A DNA stretch of 64,000 nt from Marinigracilibium pacificum (GCF_012926615.1 NZ_JABBNU010000001.1:496001-560000); one strand, 5' to 3'; positions 27,386 to 37,187 are shown, counted from the stretch's first letter. Program-made: numbers and translations. The notes: generated by a model not told the origin, from the letters alone.

Positions 27386-28668
27386 TTAAAGAAGTAATTT
27401 TTTTGTTTTTAGGGATAAATATTTTTTTTCTCGATGCATTTGGTCAAAATGTTGTTTTTGGTCCTTCTGTACTATTGCCTACTTCTGTTAACTCTGAAGC
27501 TGAAGAATTGGCGCCTTTTTTCTCAAGTGAAGATGATAAATTATATTTTTCGAGAATCTTCAGTAAGGAAAATGTTGGTGGTTTATATTCCGGAGCCGAC
27601 ATTTGGATGTCAGCACTTTTAAATAATGGAGTATGGAGTAAGCCATCAAATAATTTTTCGAAGTGGAATAATAAAGGCAACAATGTTCTAGTTGGAATCA
27701 ACTCCACAGGAGATGTGGTATATCTTACCGATGCATATCAAAATAGTGGAGGAATTGCATTCTCAAAATTTAATGGTAAAAACTGGAGTCAACCTGAAGC
27801 AATAAAAATACCGGATCTTGATCTATCTGCGCATATAGGGTTTAATATGTCTTCAGATTATGAGGTCCTTTTTATTTCTATGACTGGAATTGATTCTTAT
27901 GGCGATGAGGATATCTACATTTCTTTAAAGGATAGTGCAACAGGAGAATGGTCAATCCCTAAAAACATTGGACCAACAATAAACACAAAAGGATTCGAAA
28001 TTGCACCGGTTTTGAGTGAGGATAAAGAGACGTTATACTTTACTTCTAATGGGCATGGTGGGTATGGTGATGCTGATATATTTATGACAAAAAGGTTATA
28101 TGGTAGCTGGTCGGTATGGACAAAGCCAATAAACCTGGGACCTAACATAAACAGTGAAAAATTTGATGGATATCTGAATATAGATCAGAAAAATCAAAGG
28201 ATATTTTTTACAAGTAATAGAGGAGGAACTCTTGCTGATATTTATAGGGCTCCTTTCCTTGAAAAACCATTTACTTCAGATTTAACATTTTTTCAAAAAA
28301 GAATTCTGTCTGATTCAGTTTTATATTCGTTATTTGAAGTAGATATTCCAGATAGATTTTTTGTTACTGATACTGGGCTGATAAGTGATCCAACATCGGA
28401 ATTGATTTATTTTATAGTTAATACTATTAATGATGACGAAAATCTATTTGTGGAATTAAAAGCTACGACACCCTATTATGAAGGGATTACCCAAATGGAA
28501 TTTAACAATGTGGTTTCTTTTGCTGAAAGGGTTCGATATGAGTTTATTAAGCAAGGGTTGGCATCAGAAAGGGTTGTGCTAAATGCAGAATTAGTAGAAT
28601 CAGCTATGCCAGAGGCAGAAGCTTCTATAAATCAAAATGGGTTTGTGAAAATATTATTAAGAAAATAA
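27382..28668 (+). CDS. PD40-repeat envelope protein without OmpA domain
   Basis: A signal peptide precedes PD40/WD40-like blades covering about residues 40-300, with hallmarks such as LYFTSNGHGGYGDADIFM and IFFTSNRGGTLADIY. The C-terminal 100 residues form a compact alpha/beta segment in the place where related proteins carry an OmpA domain, but the peptidoglycan-binding signature is missing. The start is GTG, overlapping the stop of the PorP/SprF gene by 4 bp. The third place in an adhesin/SprF operon suggests a role in adhesin export or anchoring. Confidence 0.82.
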   Translation: MIKEVIFLFLGINIFFLDAFGQNVVFGPSVLLPTSVNSEAEELAPFFSSEDDKLYFSRIFSKENVGGLYSGADIWMSALLNNGVWSKPSNNFSKWNNKGNNVLVGINSTGDVVYLTDAYQNSGGIAFSKFNGKNWSQPEAIKIPDLDLSAHIGFNMSSDYEVLFISMTGIDSYGDEDIYISLKDSATGEWSIPKNIGPTINTKGFEIAPVLSEDKETLYFTSNGHGGYGDADIFMTKRLYGSWSVWTKPINLGPNINSEKFDGYLNIDQKNQRIFFTSNRGGTLADIYRAPFLEKPFTSDLTFFQKRILSDSVLYSLFEVDIPDRFFVTDTGLISDPTSELIYFIVNTINDDENLFVELKATTPYYEGITQMEFNNVVSFAERVRYEFIKQGLASERVVLNAELVESAMPEAEASINQNGFVKILLRK

Positions 28669-28708
28669 TTAGTAGATTGTATCTTCGGGTATTTGCATTT
28701 TTATAGTT

Positions 28709-30961
28709 ATGGATTTCATTCTCATATACAAAGCATTAAAGCGTAAATGGTGGTTATTGGTATTTTTACCATTAATTGCGGCTACCATTGCATATTTCGT
28801 TGCTAGCTCGGCAGAGAAGATGTATAAATCTACTACTCAGCTATCTACAGGAATAACAACTGATGAAGGTGTTTCACTATCAGATGATGGTAATTTTAAT
28901 CCGTTTGAGATTGAATCCAAATTTACAAACCTGATAGAAACAATAAGGTCTGAAAAGATAATCAATATGCTTTCTTTAAAGCTTTTGTTACATGATCTAG
29001 ATCAGCCTAATGCGTTTCGCAATATAGAAAACTACCACGATGGTGAATTAAAGTATACCAAAGGCGATTTTGAAATCGCTAAGAATATTGCTAAAAACAA
29101 ATATGATTCATTAAAAAGCATTTCAACTTTTAATGAAGATGAAAGAATGGTTGTTAAGATTCTTAAGGACTTTCACTACGATTATAAAAGTTTAATGGAT
29201 GAACTGGAAATACGAAGGGTTAGTAATTCAGATTACATCAGCATCAACTATTTTTCAGAAGATCCATACTTATCGGCTTTTGTGGTAAATACACTGGCAA
29301 GCGAGTTTATCAGGAATCAAAACATGAATGTTGTTAGTCAAAGTGGTCAATCTATTCAGTTTTTTGAAGAGTTATCAGTCCAAAAAAAGGAGCAGCTAGA
29401 TGAAAAAATTAAGGAACTGGAAAATTTTAAGGCTATAAACAATGTAATCGATACTGAAGTCCAAAGCGAAAGTAATGTTTCAAAGCTATCTGATCTTGAA
29501 AGCCAGCGTTCGGAAGTTAGAAGAGAGATATATAGTCTCAATCTTCAATTAGAAAATGTAAATCAAAAAATAAGTACATATAACACAGGTGGATCTGGAA
29601 CAGGAAATTATGGAAGGATCCTACAGTTAAGAAACTTGATCAATGAAGTTAATAAGGAATATATTAAATCAGGTGATCAGGTTCTTCTGGATTCATTAAA
29701 GAAACTCAGGGATGAAAGAGATCTTTTGCAGAGCCAGTCTTCTTCCGGACCTACTTTGGGAGGAGAAAGAGTTAGTCTACAAGAACTTGAAGACTCAAAA
29801 GATGAGATACAGCTGCAATTAAGAGTAGCGAGAGAAACATTATTAAATATTAATAGTAGTATAGCTGCTCTACAATATAACGTAAAGGATTACGCCTCTC
29901 TTGAAGGTCGTCTTGGGGCGTTGCAACAAGAGGTTGATCTTGCACAGCAGGAATACTTATCTGCACAAGAAAAGCTTAATGATGCCAGAAATAGATCTAA
30001 GATCTCTGAAAGTACCATTAAGCAAGTTTTGATGGGGCAGCCAGCAACGGATCCGGAATCTACGAAGACTATTATTATAACCGGTTTTGCGGGGATTTTG
30101 AGCTTTGTTTTATGTGTTTTCGGAATTGTATTTGTTGAGTACCTCGACTTTTCAATTAAAACTCCAGCTCAATTTGCAAGACAAACAGGTTTAGAGCTTG
30201 CCGGAGCAATTAATCAAATTAAGGATAATGATAAATTGAATTTGCAAGATGTATTTGCAAATGATTCTGAAAAGGAAGATTTAAATATATTTAAACAAGA
30301 ACTACGGAAGATTAGATTTGAGATTGAGCAATTAAGACCAAAATCTATCTTGTTTACAAGTACTCGACAAGGATCTGGGAAGACATTTTCTTTATTATGC
30401 CTTGCTTACTCTCTAAGCTTGATTAATAAAAGGATTCTAATTATTGATACAAACTTCAAGCATAACTCTCTTACAGATATTCTGATTGTAACTCCATATA
30501 ATAAGCAAATAGAGCAGAAAAGTCGAGTTAGAGATTCCCTGAAACTGCTAGATGGAGGTTCTGGTAAGTCATCGTTCACAGAGTCAAATTTTGAGGATGA
30601 CTTTAATGAGGATGACAACGAATCAATTATCCGTACAACCAGTCACAAGTTAATTGATGTAATAGGGTGTAAAACTGGTACAGATTCTCCTTCGGAGATA
30701 TTTAGTGGTAAGAATTTTGATAAGATGCTTGAGGAATTCAGGCATCAATATGATTATATTTTAATGGAAGGGGCATCCCTAAATGATTTCCCTGACTCTA
30801 AAGAGTTAGTGTCTTATGTAGATGCTGTTATTCCTGTATTCTCAGCTGATACAGTATTGAAGGTAATTGATAAAAATTCAATCAAATATCTGAAATCATT
30901 AAAAGGGAAATTAATTGGTGCAATTCTAAATAAAGTTGATTCTGAAAACCTTAGAATGTAA
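28709..30961 (+). CDS. Wzz/Wzc-like polysaccharide co-polymerase with degenerate BY-kinase domain
   Basis: The layout is TM1 (about residues 15-32), a long periplasmic coiled-coil region (about 210-440), TM2 (about 452-475), and a cytoplasmic ATPase-like domain (about 500-750). The P loop is kept (TRQGSGKTF, near 551-559). Walker A' reads IIDTN where the usual form is DxD, and Walker B reads ILMEG where the usual form is DxPP, so the catalytic acid is changed to Glu. The protein ends in NLRM with no Tyr cluster, so normal autophosphorylation control is unlikely. It opens the exopolysaccharide island and probably sets chain length. Confidence 0.85.
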   Translation: MDFILIYKALKRKWWLLVFLPLIAATIAYFVASSAEKMYKSTTQLSTGITTDEGVSLSDDGNFNPFEIESKFTNLIETIRSEKIINMLSLKLLLHDLDQPNAFRNIENYHDGELKYTKGDFEIAKNIAKNKYDSLKSISTFNEDERMVVKILKDFHYDYKSLMDELEIRRVSNSDYISINYFSEDPYLSAFVVNTLASEFIRNQNMNVVSQSGQSIQFFEELSVQKKEQLDEKIKELENFKAINNVIDTEVQSESNVSKLSDLESQRSEVRREIYSLNLQLENVNQKISTYNTGGSGTGNYGRILQLRNLINEVNKEYIKSGDQVLLDSLKKLRDERDLLQSQSSSGPTLGGERVSLQELEDSKDEIQLQLRVARETLLNINSSIAALQYNVKDYASLEGRLGALQQEVDLAQQEYLSAQEKLNDARNRSKISESTIKQVLMGQPATDPESTKTIIITGFAGILSFVLCVFGIVFVEYLDFSIKTPAQFARQTGLELAGAINQIKDNDKLNLQDVFANDSEKEDLNIFKQELRKIRFEIEQLRPKSILFTSTRQGSGKTFSLLCLAYSLSLINKRILIIDTNFKHNSLTDILIVTPYNKQIEQKSRVRDSLKLLDGGSGKSSFTESNFEDDFNEDDNESIIRTTSHKLIDVIGCKTGTDSPSEIFSGKNFDKMLEEFRHQYDYILMEGASLNDFPDSKELVSYVDAVIPVFSADTVLKVIDKNSIKYLKSLKGKLIGAILNKVDSENLRM

Positions 30962-30970
30962 TACCTCTTG

Positions 30971-32947
30971 TTAATTTAAGATAACTATTATCGGGGTTTC
31001 ACTAACCTCGATACTTGTTTTATCTTGATTTGTATTAATCGGTAATTCAAGGCCCACAGTGTATTCATCCATTAACTGTACCTTTTTTTCAATTATATTT
31101 TTTGGATTGTAGTATCTATTAGTTTTTAAGTCAACTATCATTCTAGCATCTTTTGATGACCCTAACCATAATATAAGAATGGTAGTAGAACTGCCTTCTT
31201 TGACAAACTTGGCTGTATATAAATTGGTATTAGGGTCTACATCAACATTTGATAAATAGAAATCTCCAACATGATAATTTACTGTTGACAAAAAATACCA
31301 TGAAGCCTTTTTCTTATATCCGGTATGTTTTGATGAGGTTAATCCACTGTTTTGATATGTTTGAAAACTATTTTCATTGCCATCCCTAAGCATGAATTGA
31401 AACATTTTGTCAGCACCAGCCCAATGCCCAATGATTATGGATCTAATAAGCCATGATGCCTGCACTTGTTCACTTGTCATAGTTCCTATTTGTGGGGCAA
31501 TTTGACTCCCTTTAGATTGTGTGTCATATCCAAATTCAGTAATCCATAATTCTTTAGTTGGAAGGTTTATATTACGATAATCAGAGATTCGCTTAATTTT
31601 ATAATATAAAGAATCAGCCTCAGGTGAAATACCACTAGTTGCTTTGCCATGCTGTACACCACCGTTATTTGAATAATGGTGAAAATTGATTACATCCCAG
31701 ATAAATCGCTTATCAGTTCTATTATGGTCACACCAGAATTTCATAGATATCAGGTAATCTAAGTTTAATGTTGCTAAGCCAGCCATGACCAGTTTTGAGT
31801 TAGGATCTGCATTTTTTATCCCTAATGTATTACCTAAAGTGGATTCATGCCCATCATAGTCTGCACTTGACATAGCCGAATATTCAAATGGAGAAAAGAA
31901 CTCAACATTAGTCATCCACCATTTATCTGGTTCATTCCAGTTTTCATAATAATTTAAATATCCAAGCCCGGAGACCTTTGATTGAGAGCTATGTAACTTT
32001 AAGAATTCTGTTTTGACCTTATTATCTCCATATCTGGCAGCAAATTGAAACATGTGATCAGCATGGGCTTTGTATGATTCAGGGTCGGCCGGGTTACCTT
32101 GTGCAGGTTTTTTTTCTAAAGTTTCAGGGCCCTCCTTGGTTAACCATAATGTTGTACCAACCATTACTGGAACAACTGTTTTTCCGTTGTTAAATAATGT
32201 TTCATAGTAATTGTCAAAATTCCAACCACCTCCTGCTAGGGTAGGGTTAAAGCGATTTTGGTTATTAGGATAGCCAATATAATTTTTATCCCTATCACCT
32301 TCCATCCAATCCCATTGATGGTATTCCCTTATCATTGAAATAGAGCTTAAAGTAGAATGAGGCACATCAATGAAGCTATTGGTTCCAATGACATTTTTTA
32401 GAGCAGTTTTTTTTGTTTTCCCTGGGGTTAAGTCTGTTTTAAATTTTTCTGAGGTGTTTATTTTTCTTCCTGAAAAGATGATTTCATTAATATTTACATT
32501 TGGGTCATGGAGTATTATCTGGATATATTGGGTTTTCCAGGTTACAGATTTTTTTTGCCATTGATTATACCTGTCCGTTTTAGTTTTTATTCCTGCTGTC
32601 CATTTAAATGGGTTGCCATAATTGATTTCCAATTCTCCTGTTGCAGATCCATCATAAAACTTAAAATAATCAATTTCATAGGTGTCTTGCAGGTCAATAA
32701 TTATCTCGGCTGGATAATTCCATTTGGGGGAATAAGGAGGCTTCCATCCATGTTGAGGATTATCAATGTTTTGTTCATCAAAAAGCTTAAAAGCATCACC
32801 TTTTGTAGTAGTATTGATAATCTTTTCGGGCTCAATTTTAATAATATTATCAACAGAATGACTTTGTATTTGAGCACTTACTGTTAATTTAGTATAAATT
32901 ATTATTATTAGAATACAAAAAATAGTCTTACATTTGGACTTTAGCAT
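30971..32947 (-). CDS. Secreted clan GH-A glycoside hydrolase with discoidin-like N-terminal domain
   Basis: After a signal peptide, a discoidin/F5_8-like carbohydrate-binding domain (about residues 40-160) precedes a TIM-barrel hydrolase (about 185-560). The two catalytic acids of a retaining GH-A enzyme are visible: Glu339 in ENWNEPD and Glu471 in ELWITEFGYDT. A C-terminal beta-sandwich follows. I cannot assign a family number with confidence (GH39- or GH5-like). It lies inside the polysaccharide island on the opposite strand, 23 bp from a divergent glycosyltransferase. Trimming or release of the same polymer is a reasonable inference. Confidence 0.8.
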   Translation of the reverse strand: MLKSKCKTIFCILIIIIYTKLTVSAQIQSHSVDNIIKIEPEKIINTTTKGDAFKLFDEQNIDNPQHGWKPPYSPKWNYPAEIIIDLQDTYEIDYFKFYDGSATGELEINYGNPFKWTAGIKTKTDRYNQWQKKSVTWKTQYIQIILHDPNVNINEIIFSGRKINTSEKFKTDLTPGKTKKTALKNVIGTNSFIDVPHSTLSSISMIREYHQWDWMEGDRDKNYIGYPNNQNRFNPTLAGGGWNFDNYYETLFNNGKTVVPVMVGTTLWLTKEGPETLEKKPAQGNPADPESYKAHADHMFQFAARYGDNKVKTEFLKLHSSQSKVSGLGYLNYYENWNEPDKWWMTNVEFFSPFEYSAMSSADYDGHESTLGNTLGIKNADPNSKLVMAGLATLNLDYLISMKFWCDHNRTDKRFIWDVINFHHYSNNGGVQHGKATSGISPEADSLYYKIKRISDYRNINLPTKELWITEFGYDTQSKGSQIAPQIGTMTSEQVQASWLIRSIIIGHWAGADKMFQFMLRDGNENSFQTYQNSGLTSSKHTGYKKKASWYFLSTVNYHVGDFYLSNVDVDPNTNLYTAKFVKEGSSTTILILWLGSSKDARMIVDLKTNRYYNPKNIIEKKVQLMDEYTVGLELPINTNQDKTSIEVSETPIIVILN

Positions 32948-32970
32948 AAACAGTATTTTTTGATTTCACA

Positions 32971-34152
32971 ATGCAATTAGTAATAACGATAATACTCGGA
33001 ATAATCTTTCTATATTTTTGTTTTTATATAATATATTTTTTGATTTTTTCAATATTCGGGCATTTCTACAAAACAAAGAAGGTAGATAATCATTCTTCAG
33101 GAGATAGGTTTTTAGTATTAATTCCGGCATATAAGGAGGATGAAATAATTATTCATACCGCTGAGGAAGCTCTTGGTCATGATTTTAAAGGAGGAGAGTT
33201 TGATGTTGTGGTAATTGCTGATAAACTAAAGCAATCTACTGTTGAGACAATTCGTAATATGGGTGCAACTGTGATTGAAGTATTCTTTGATCGAAGCACT
33301 AAAACCAAATCAATAAATAAAGCTCTTGAAGAAATTCAGCATGATTATGATCACATAGTTATTTTAGATGCGGACAATGTAATGGAAAAGAATTGTCTTG
33401 ACATCTTAAATGGGTATTTGAATAAGGGTTTTTATGCTGTTCAGGGGCATAGAACGGCAAAGAATCGGGATTCCGCCTTTGCATTATTAGATTCTATCAG
33501 TGAGGAAATTAATAATCATGTATTTAGAAAAGGCCATAGAGCATTAGGATTTTCTTCGGCATTAATTGGTTCGGGTATGGCTTTTAAATTCCATTTCTTT
33601 AAAGAAATAATGAAGGGCAATGAAGAAATGGGAGGTGAGGATAAAGAGGCAGAATTTAGAATTATCGGAAGACGTAAGAAGATAGCTTATGCAGATAATG
33701 CCATTATTTATGATGAAAAAGTCTCAAGTGCTGCAGTATTTGCAAAACAACGTACTCGTTGGATAGCAGGACAGTTTTATTTTTTTAGAGATCACTTCAA
33801 ACCGGCATTTCTTCATTTACTGAAAGGAAACTTTGACTATTTTGAAAAGTTTCTTCAGGCATTCATACCTCCAAGAGTTTTAATGTTAGGGGTTTTGCCT
33901 ATTATGGGGTTAATCTCTTTACTAATACCATCAAATATACCTTGGTATTCTTGGTTTGCTCTTCTGGGAATTTTCCTTTTTGCTAATTTAATATCCATAC
34001 CATCAAGGTTTTATAATCGTGATTTTGTTTCCGCAGCACTACAATTACCTAAGGCTATTATTGCTATGATGATAGGGATTTTTAGTGTTACGACTGCCCA
34101 TAAGACCAATTTTCACACTCCCAAAACAAAAAAATCTGTTGAGAAAAAATAG
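32971..34152 (+). CDS. Membrane glycosyltransferase, family 2
   Basis: One N-terminal TM helix, a GT-A domain with the metal-binding motif LDADN (Asp133-Asp135), an acceptor-base region (GGEDKEAEF) and the QRTRW motif (near residue 262) of processive beta-glycosyltransferases, then C-terminal TM helices. The classical DGS motif is weakened (VIADK). The 3' end of the gene is followed by a 334-bp intergenic region with a palindrome. It probably adds or polymerises a sugar of the island's polysaccharide. Confidence 0.87.
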   Translation: MQLVITIILGIIFLYFCFYIIYFLIFSIFGHFYKTKKVDNHSSGDRFLVLIPAYKEDEIIIHTAEEALGHDFKGGEFDVVVIADKLKQSTVETIRNMGATVIEVFFDRSTKTKSINKALEEIQHDYDHIVILDADNVMEKNCLDILNGYLNKGFYAVQGHRTAKNRDSAFALLDSISEEINNHVFRKGHRALGFSSALIGSGMAFKFHFFKEIMKGNEEMGGEDKEAEFRIIGRRKKIAYADNAIIYDEKVSSAAVFAKQRTRWIAGQFYFFRDHFKPAFLHLLKGNFDYFEKFLQAFIPPRVLMLGVLPIMGLISLLIPSNIPWYSWFALLGIFLFANLISIPSRFYNRDFVSAALQLPKAIIAMMIGIFSVTTAHKTNFHTPKTKKSVEKK

Positions 34153-34190
34153 ATTTTAAGTAAAGAATTGCACTTCTTGTCACTTTTTTT

Positions 34191-34212
34191 TCACCGCAAA
34201 CGTTTTCGGTGA
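34191..34212. promoter_or_regulatory. LacI/GalR-type operator-like palindrome
   Basis: A 22-bp dyad is present: the outer arms are TCACCG and CGGTGA, the centre is AAACGTTT, and there is one mismatched pair. CGCAAACGTTTTCG closely matches operators of LacI/GalR-family repressors such as PurR. It lacks a T tract on its 3' side on either strand, so a terminator is less likely. No LacI-type regulator is encoded in the window. It is about 200 bp ahead of the candidate promoter. Confidence 0.5.
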
Positions 34213-34412
34213 CATGTGGCTTGCGTGGGGAATTGTTCCACACTGTGTATAATTCGCATTCCACCAATTAATAATTTATATACAATCTTGAAATAGTTAT
34301 ATAAATCTTCCCCAATTTGTGATCATTTATTCCAATTATATAACTATTATACAATTTCTTACATTAACATGTTAGCCCCTGTTTACGGGTATTAGTTTAA
34401 CAATTTCATTTA

Positions 34413-34420
34413 TACATTTG
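34413..34420 (+). promoter_or_regulatory. Candidate -7 promoter element of secreted esterase
   Basis: TACATTTG matches TAnnTTTG exactly and is identical to the -7 element of the tRNA-Val promoter. It lies 66 bp ahead of the start codon at 34487. No clear TTTG sits at the -33 position. Confidence 0.55.
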
Positions 34421-34486
34421 CAATCGAAATACTTGACAATCAGTTAGTCGTAACTGATCAATTAAAAACAAAAACCAGCAAAATAA

Positions 34487-37135
34487 ATGGAGAGAACTAA
34501 AATTCTATTCCGCGGGATTCTTTTATTAATCTTATTTGGGACTGCCTTTCAAATGGTAGCTCAAACTTCACCCGCATCTAGACAAACAGCTCAAACTTAT
34601 ACTTCGAAAACTGTAGCGCCTGGTGAGTCATTTGGCTACTGGCAATATCTACCGGAGAATTATACCAATTCTGGTGAGAAAGTTCCGTTGGTAATATTTT
34701 TACACGGAATGGGAGAGAAGGGTTCAGATCTTAATTTGGTATTGAGAAATGGTCCTCCTAAAATGGTAAAAAATGGAAGAAACTTTCCATTCGTTTTAAT
34801 TTCACCTCAAGCTCGTTATCCATGGGACTGGTCTCCGGACTTCCTTGACGAAATGGTAAATGAAATGATCAATAAATACAATATTGATACTGACAGAGTT
34901 TACCTAACTGGTCTTAGCATGGGTGGTAACGGTGTTTGGGATTACGCTGCAACAAGCAATTATTCTGATAAACTAGCTGCTATCGTTCCGATTGCAGGTT
35001 GGATGACAAAAGACGGATGTAATCTTAAAAACTTGCCTATGTGGGCATTTACAGGAGAGTACGATGGTCCTGGTTCACCTAATACAGGTACAGAGAAAGC
35101 AGTTGCTGCTTATTTAAAGTGTGTTTCTAATCCTACACCAGAGCCAATTTTAACGGTATATCCTGGTACAGGTCACAATGCATGGGATAAAGCTTATGGT
35201 GATAACAACATGTGGAACTGGATGCTTGCTCAGAAAAGAGGAACAACAGGAGGGGGAGGAACTCCGCCATCTTCTGGAACTCCAACTGTATCAGCTCCAG
35301 CAGATAAAACAATAACATTACCTACTAATAGCATTTCTTTAACTGCAACAGCAGGTCACACGGCCGGAAAGTCTGTAACTGTAAAATGGAGTAAACTTTC
35401 AGGCGGTGCTGCAACATTGAGCGGTGTTAACACTAAGACTCTTAATGTTTCAGGAATGGTTAAAGGTTCATATAAATTTGAAGTAGTAGCAACTGATGGT
35501 GCTGGTCAGACAGCAAAAGATCAGGTAATTGTAATAATTAATGATCAGGTTACTAACCAGCCTCCAACTGTAAGCCTTGGTGCTGATAAAACAATTACGC
35601 TTCCTACGAACTCAATTAAATTGACTTCTAATGCGTCAGACCCTGAAGGTGGAGCATTAACTTACTCTTGGCAAAAGCTAATGGGACCAGCTGCTACATT
35701 AAGCGGAACTAAAAGCTCAGCTTTAAGCTTATCAAATATGGTTGAAGGTACTTATAAGTTTAGGTTGACTGTATATGATAATCAAGGAGACATGGCAAAT
35801 GATGATATCTTTGTATATGTTAAGCCAAATACAGGTGGAACTAACCCGGCTCCTGCAGGACAATTCACTTACAACTATTATGAAGGAAATTATAGCAGCC
35901 TACCTGATTTTTCAAGGTTGACTCCTAAGAAAACAGGTGAGGCAACAGATATAAACTTATCATACGCTGTAGCAAGCAATACATTCCTACTTGAATTTAT
36001 AGGAAGCATAACAGTTCCAACAGCAGGTGAGTATACTTTCTATCTGACTTCAGATGACGGATCTAAATTAAAGATCAATAACAATGTAGTGATAAACAAT
36101 GACGGTCTGCATGCAGCAGTAACTAAGCAAGTAAAAGTAAATATGACTACTGCAGCTACTCCATTCGTTCTTGAGTACATGCAAAACTGGGGAGGCAAAG
36201 AACTTAAATTAGAAGTTGCAGGTCCTGGTATCTCTAGAAGAGTTGTTCCTTCATCTTGGTTTACAGGAAGTACTGATCCTGGTACTACTGACCCAGGTTC
36301 TGGAAGTGGTGAAGTAAGCGCAGTAATGAACGTTAACTTAACTCATATGACAACTGACATTAACGGGTGGAATTCTACAAAGACATATCCTGATGCTAAT
36401 GTAGTTTCTAAAGCACTTAAGACTACTTCTGGAGCTAGCACAAGTGTTAAAATTAAAGTAGGCACTGGTTGGAGATCTGCTTCTGCAAACGGAATGACTA
36501 CAAACAATACTGATGATATTCTACCTGATAATGTAATGAAGACATTCTATTACGCAATGCCAGGTGATAAAGCACAAATAATTGTAACTGGATTAGACAA
36601 GTCATTAACTTATAATCTGAACCTGTTTGGTAGCCGTAGTGGAGGTGGAGACAGAACAACAGTATTCTCTGCTGGTGGTAAGTCAGGAAAACTTCAGGCT
36701 TCTAACAATACTAGCAGCTGGGTTTCTCTTAAAGACTTGACTCCTGATGCAAACGGTCAGATTGTGTTAACAGTTCAAACAGCTTCTGGTTCAATGTACG
36801 CATACCTTAATGCAATGATCATTGAAGAAATCGGCGGAACTGCTAGTGCTTCTGCAATGACATCTTCAGCTGCAATCTCAGGAATTAATCCTTACCCTAA
36901 TCCATTCACTGATTATATCAACGTTGGGTTTGCAGAAGGAAAAAGTGGAGAAGCAAATGTAGAAATCATTGACGCAAACGGAACTGTATATTTTCAAAAC
37001 TCATATCAGGTAACTGAATCAATGACTGAGTTCAGAGTAGAGCTTGTATCAGCTAACATCCCTACTGGTACATACTATATCAAAGTGACCGGAGCTGGAT
37101 TTGATGGAGCACCTGTAAGAATATTAAAAAATTAA
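34487..37135 (+). CDS. Secreted esterase with PKD-like, PA14 and T9SS type A domains
   Basis: The 882-residue protein has a signal peptide and then an alpha/beta hydrolase domain (about residues 45-250) of the carboxylesterase / feruloyl-esterase-like type. Its triad is visible: Ser144 in GLSMG, Asp193 in GEYDGPG and His230 in GTGHNAW. Two PKD/Ig-like domains (about 265-447), a PA14 domain (about 455-595, with LTSDDGSKLKINN), a beta-sandwich domain (about 605-780) and a T9SS type A sorting domain (about 795-882, YPNPF) follow. It is therefore exported to the surface or medium. It has its own promoter and terminator within the island, and may remove acyl groups from the polysaccharide. Confidence 0.87.
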   Translation: MERTKILFRGILLLILFGTAFQMVAQTSPASRQTAQTYTSKTVAPGESFGYWQYLPENYTNSGEKVPLVIFLHGMGEKGSDLNLVLRNGPPKMVKNGRNFPFVLISPQARYPWDWSPDFLDEMVNEMINKYNIDTDRVYLTGLSMGGNGVWDYAATSNYSDKLAAIVPIAGWMTKDGCNLKNLPMWAFTGEYDGPGSPNTGTEKAVAAYLKCVSNPTPEPILTVYPGTGHNAWDKAYGDNNMWNWMLAQKRGTTGGGGTPPSSGTPTVSAPADKTITLPTNSISLTATAGHTAGKSVTVKWSKLSGGAATLSGVNTKTLNVSGMVKGSYKFEVVATDGAGQTAKDQVIVIINDQVTNQPPTVSLGADKTITLPTNSIKLTSNASDPEGGALTYSWQKLMGPAATLSGTKSSALSLSNMVEGTYKFRLTVYDNQGDMANDDIFVYVKPNTGGTNPAPAGQFTYNYYEGNYSSLPDFSRLTPKKTGEATDINLSYAVASNTFLLEFIGSITVPTAGEYTFYLTSDDGSKLKINNNVVINNDGLHAAVTKQVKVNMTTAATPFVLEYMQNWGGKELKLEVAGPGISRRVVPSSWFTGSTDPGTTDPGSGSGEVSAVMNVNLTHMTTDINGWNSTKTYPDANVVSKALKTTSGASTSVKIKVGTGWRSASANGMTTNNTDDILPDNVMKTFYYAMPGDKAQIIVTGLDKSLTYNLNLFGSRSGGGDRTTVFSAGGKSGKLQASNNTSSWVSLKDLTPDANGQIVLTVQTASGSMYAYLNAMIIEEIGGTASASAMTSSAAISGINPYPNPFTDYINVGFAEGKSGEANVEIIDANGTVYFQNSYQVTESMTEFRVELVSANIPTGTYYIKVTGAGFDGAPVRILKN

Positions 37136-37156
37136 GAGGGGATAGTAGTATGTGGG

Positions 37157-37187
37157 AAAAGCCGGGCAGCATTGTCCGGCTTTTTTT
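37157..37187. terminator. Terminator after secreted esterase
   Basis: AAAAGCCGG (37157-37165) pairs with CCGGCTTTT (37176-37184), followed by a run of Ts on the plus strand. On the minus strand four Ts follow, so it may also end the opposing operon, whose last stop codon lies at 37186. Confidence 0.88.

Larger units (their letters stand above)
34153..34486. other. Regulatory intergenic region upstream of secreted esterase
   Basis: These 334 bp contain no coding frame that I can support. They hold a 22-bp near-perfect palindrome at 34191-34212 and a TAnnTTTG element at 34413-34420. The rest is AT-rich leader sequence. Confidence 0.6.

Noticed and set aside
32507-32887. Plus-strand reading frame of 126 codons antisense to the glycoside hydrolase
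   Set aside because: The hydrolase has clear catalytic motifs and a signal peptide in its frame; the antisense frame is a low-complexity hydrophobic shadow.
34191-34212. Rho-independent terminator after the glycosyltransferase gene
   Set aside because: No T tract follows the stem on either strand; the T run lies before it on the plus strand. An operator fits better.
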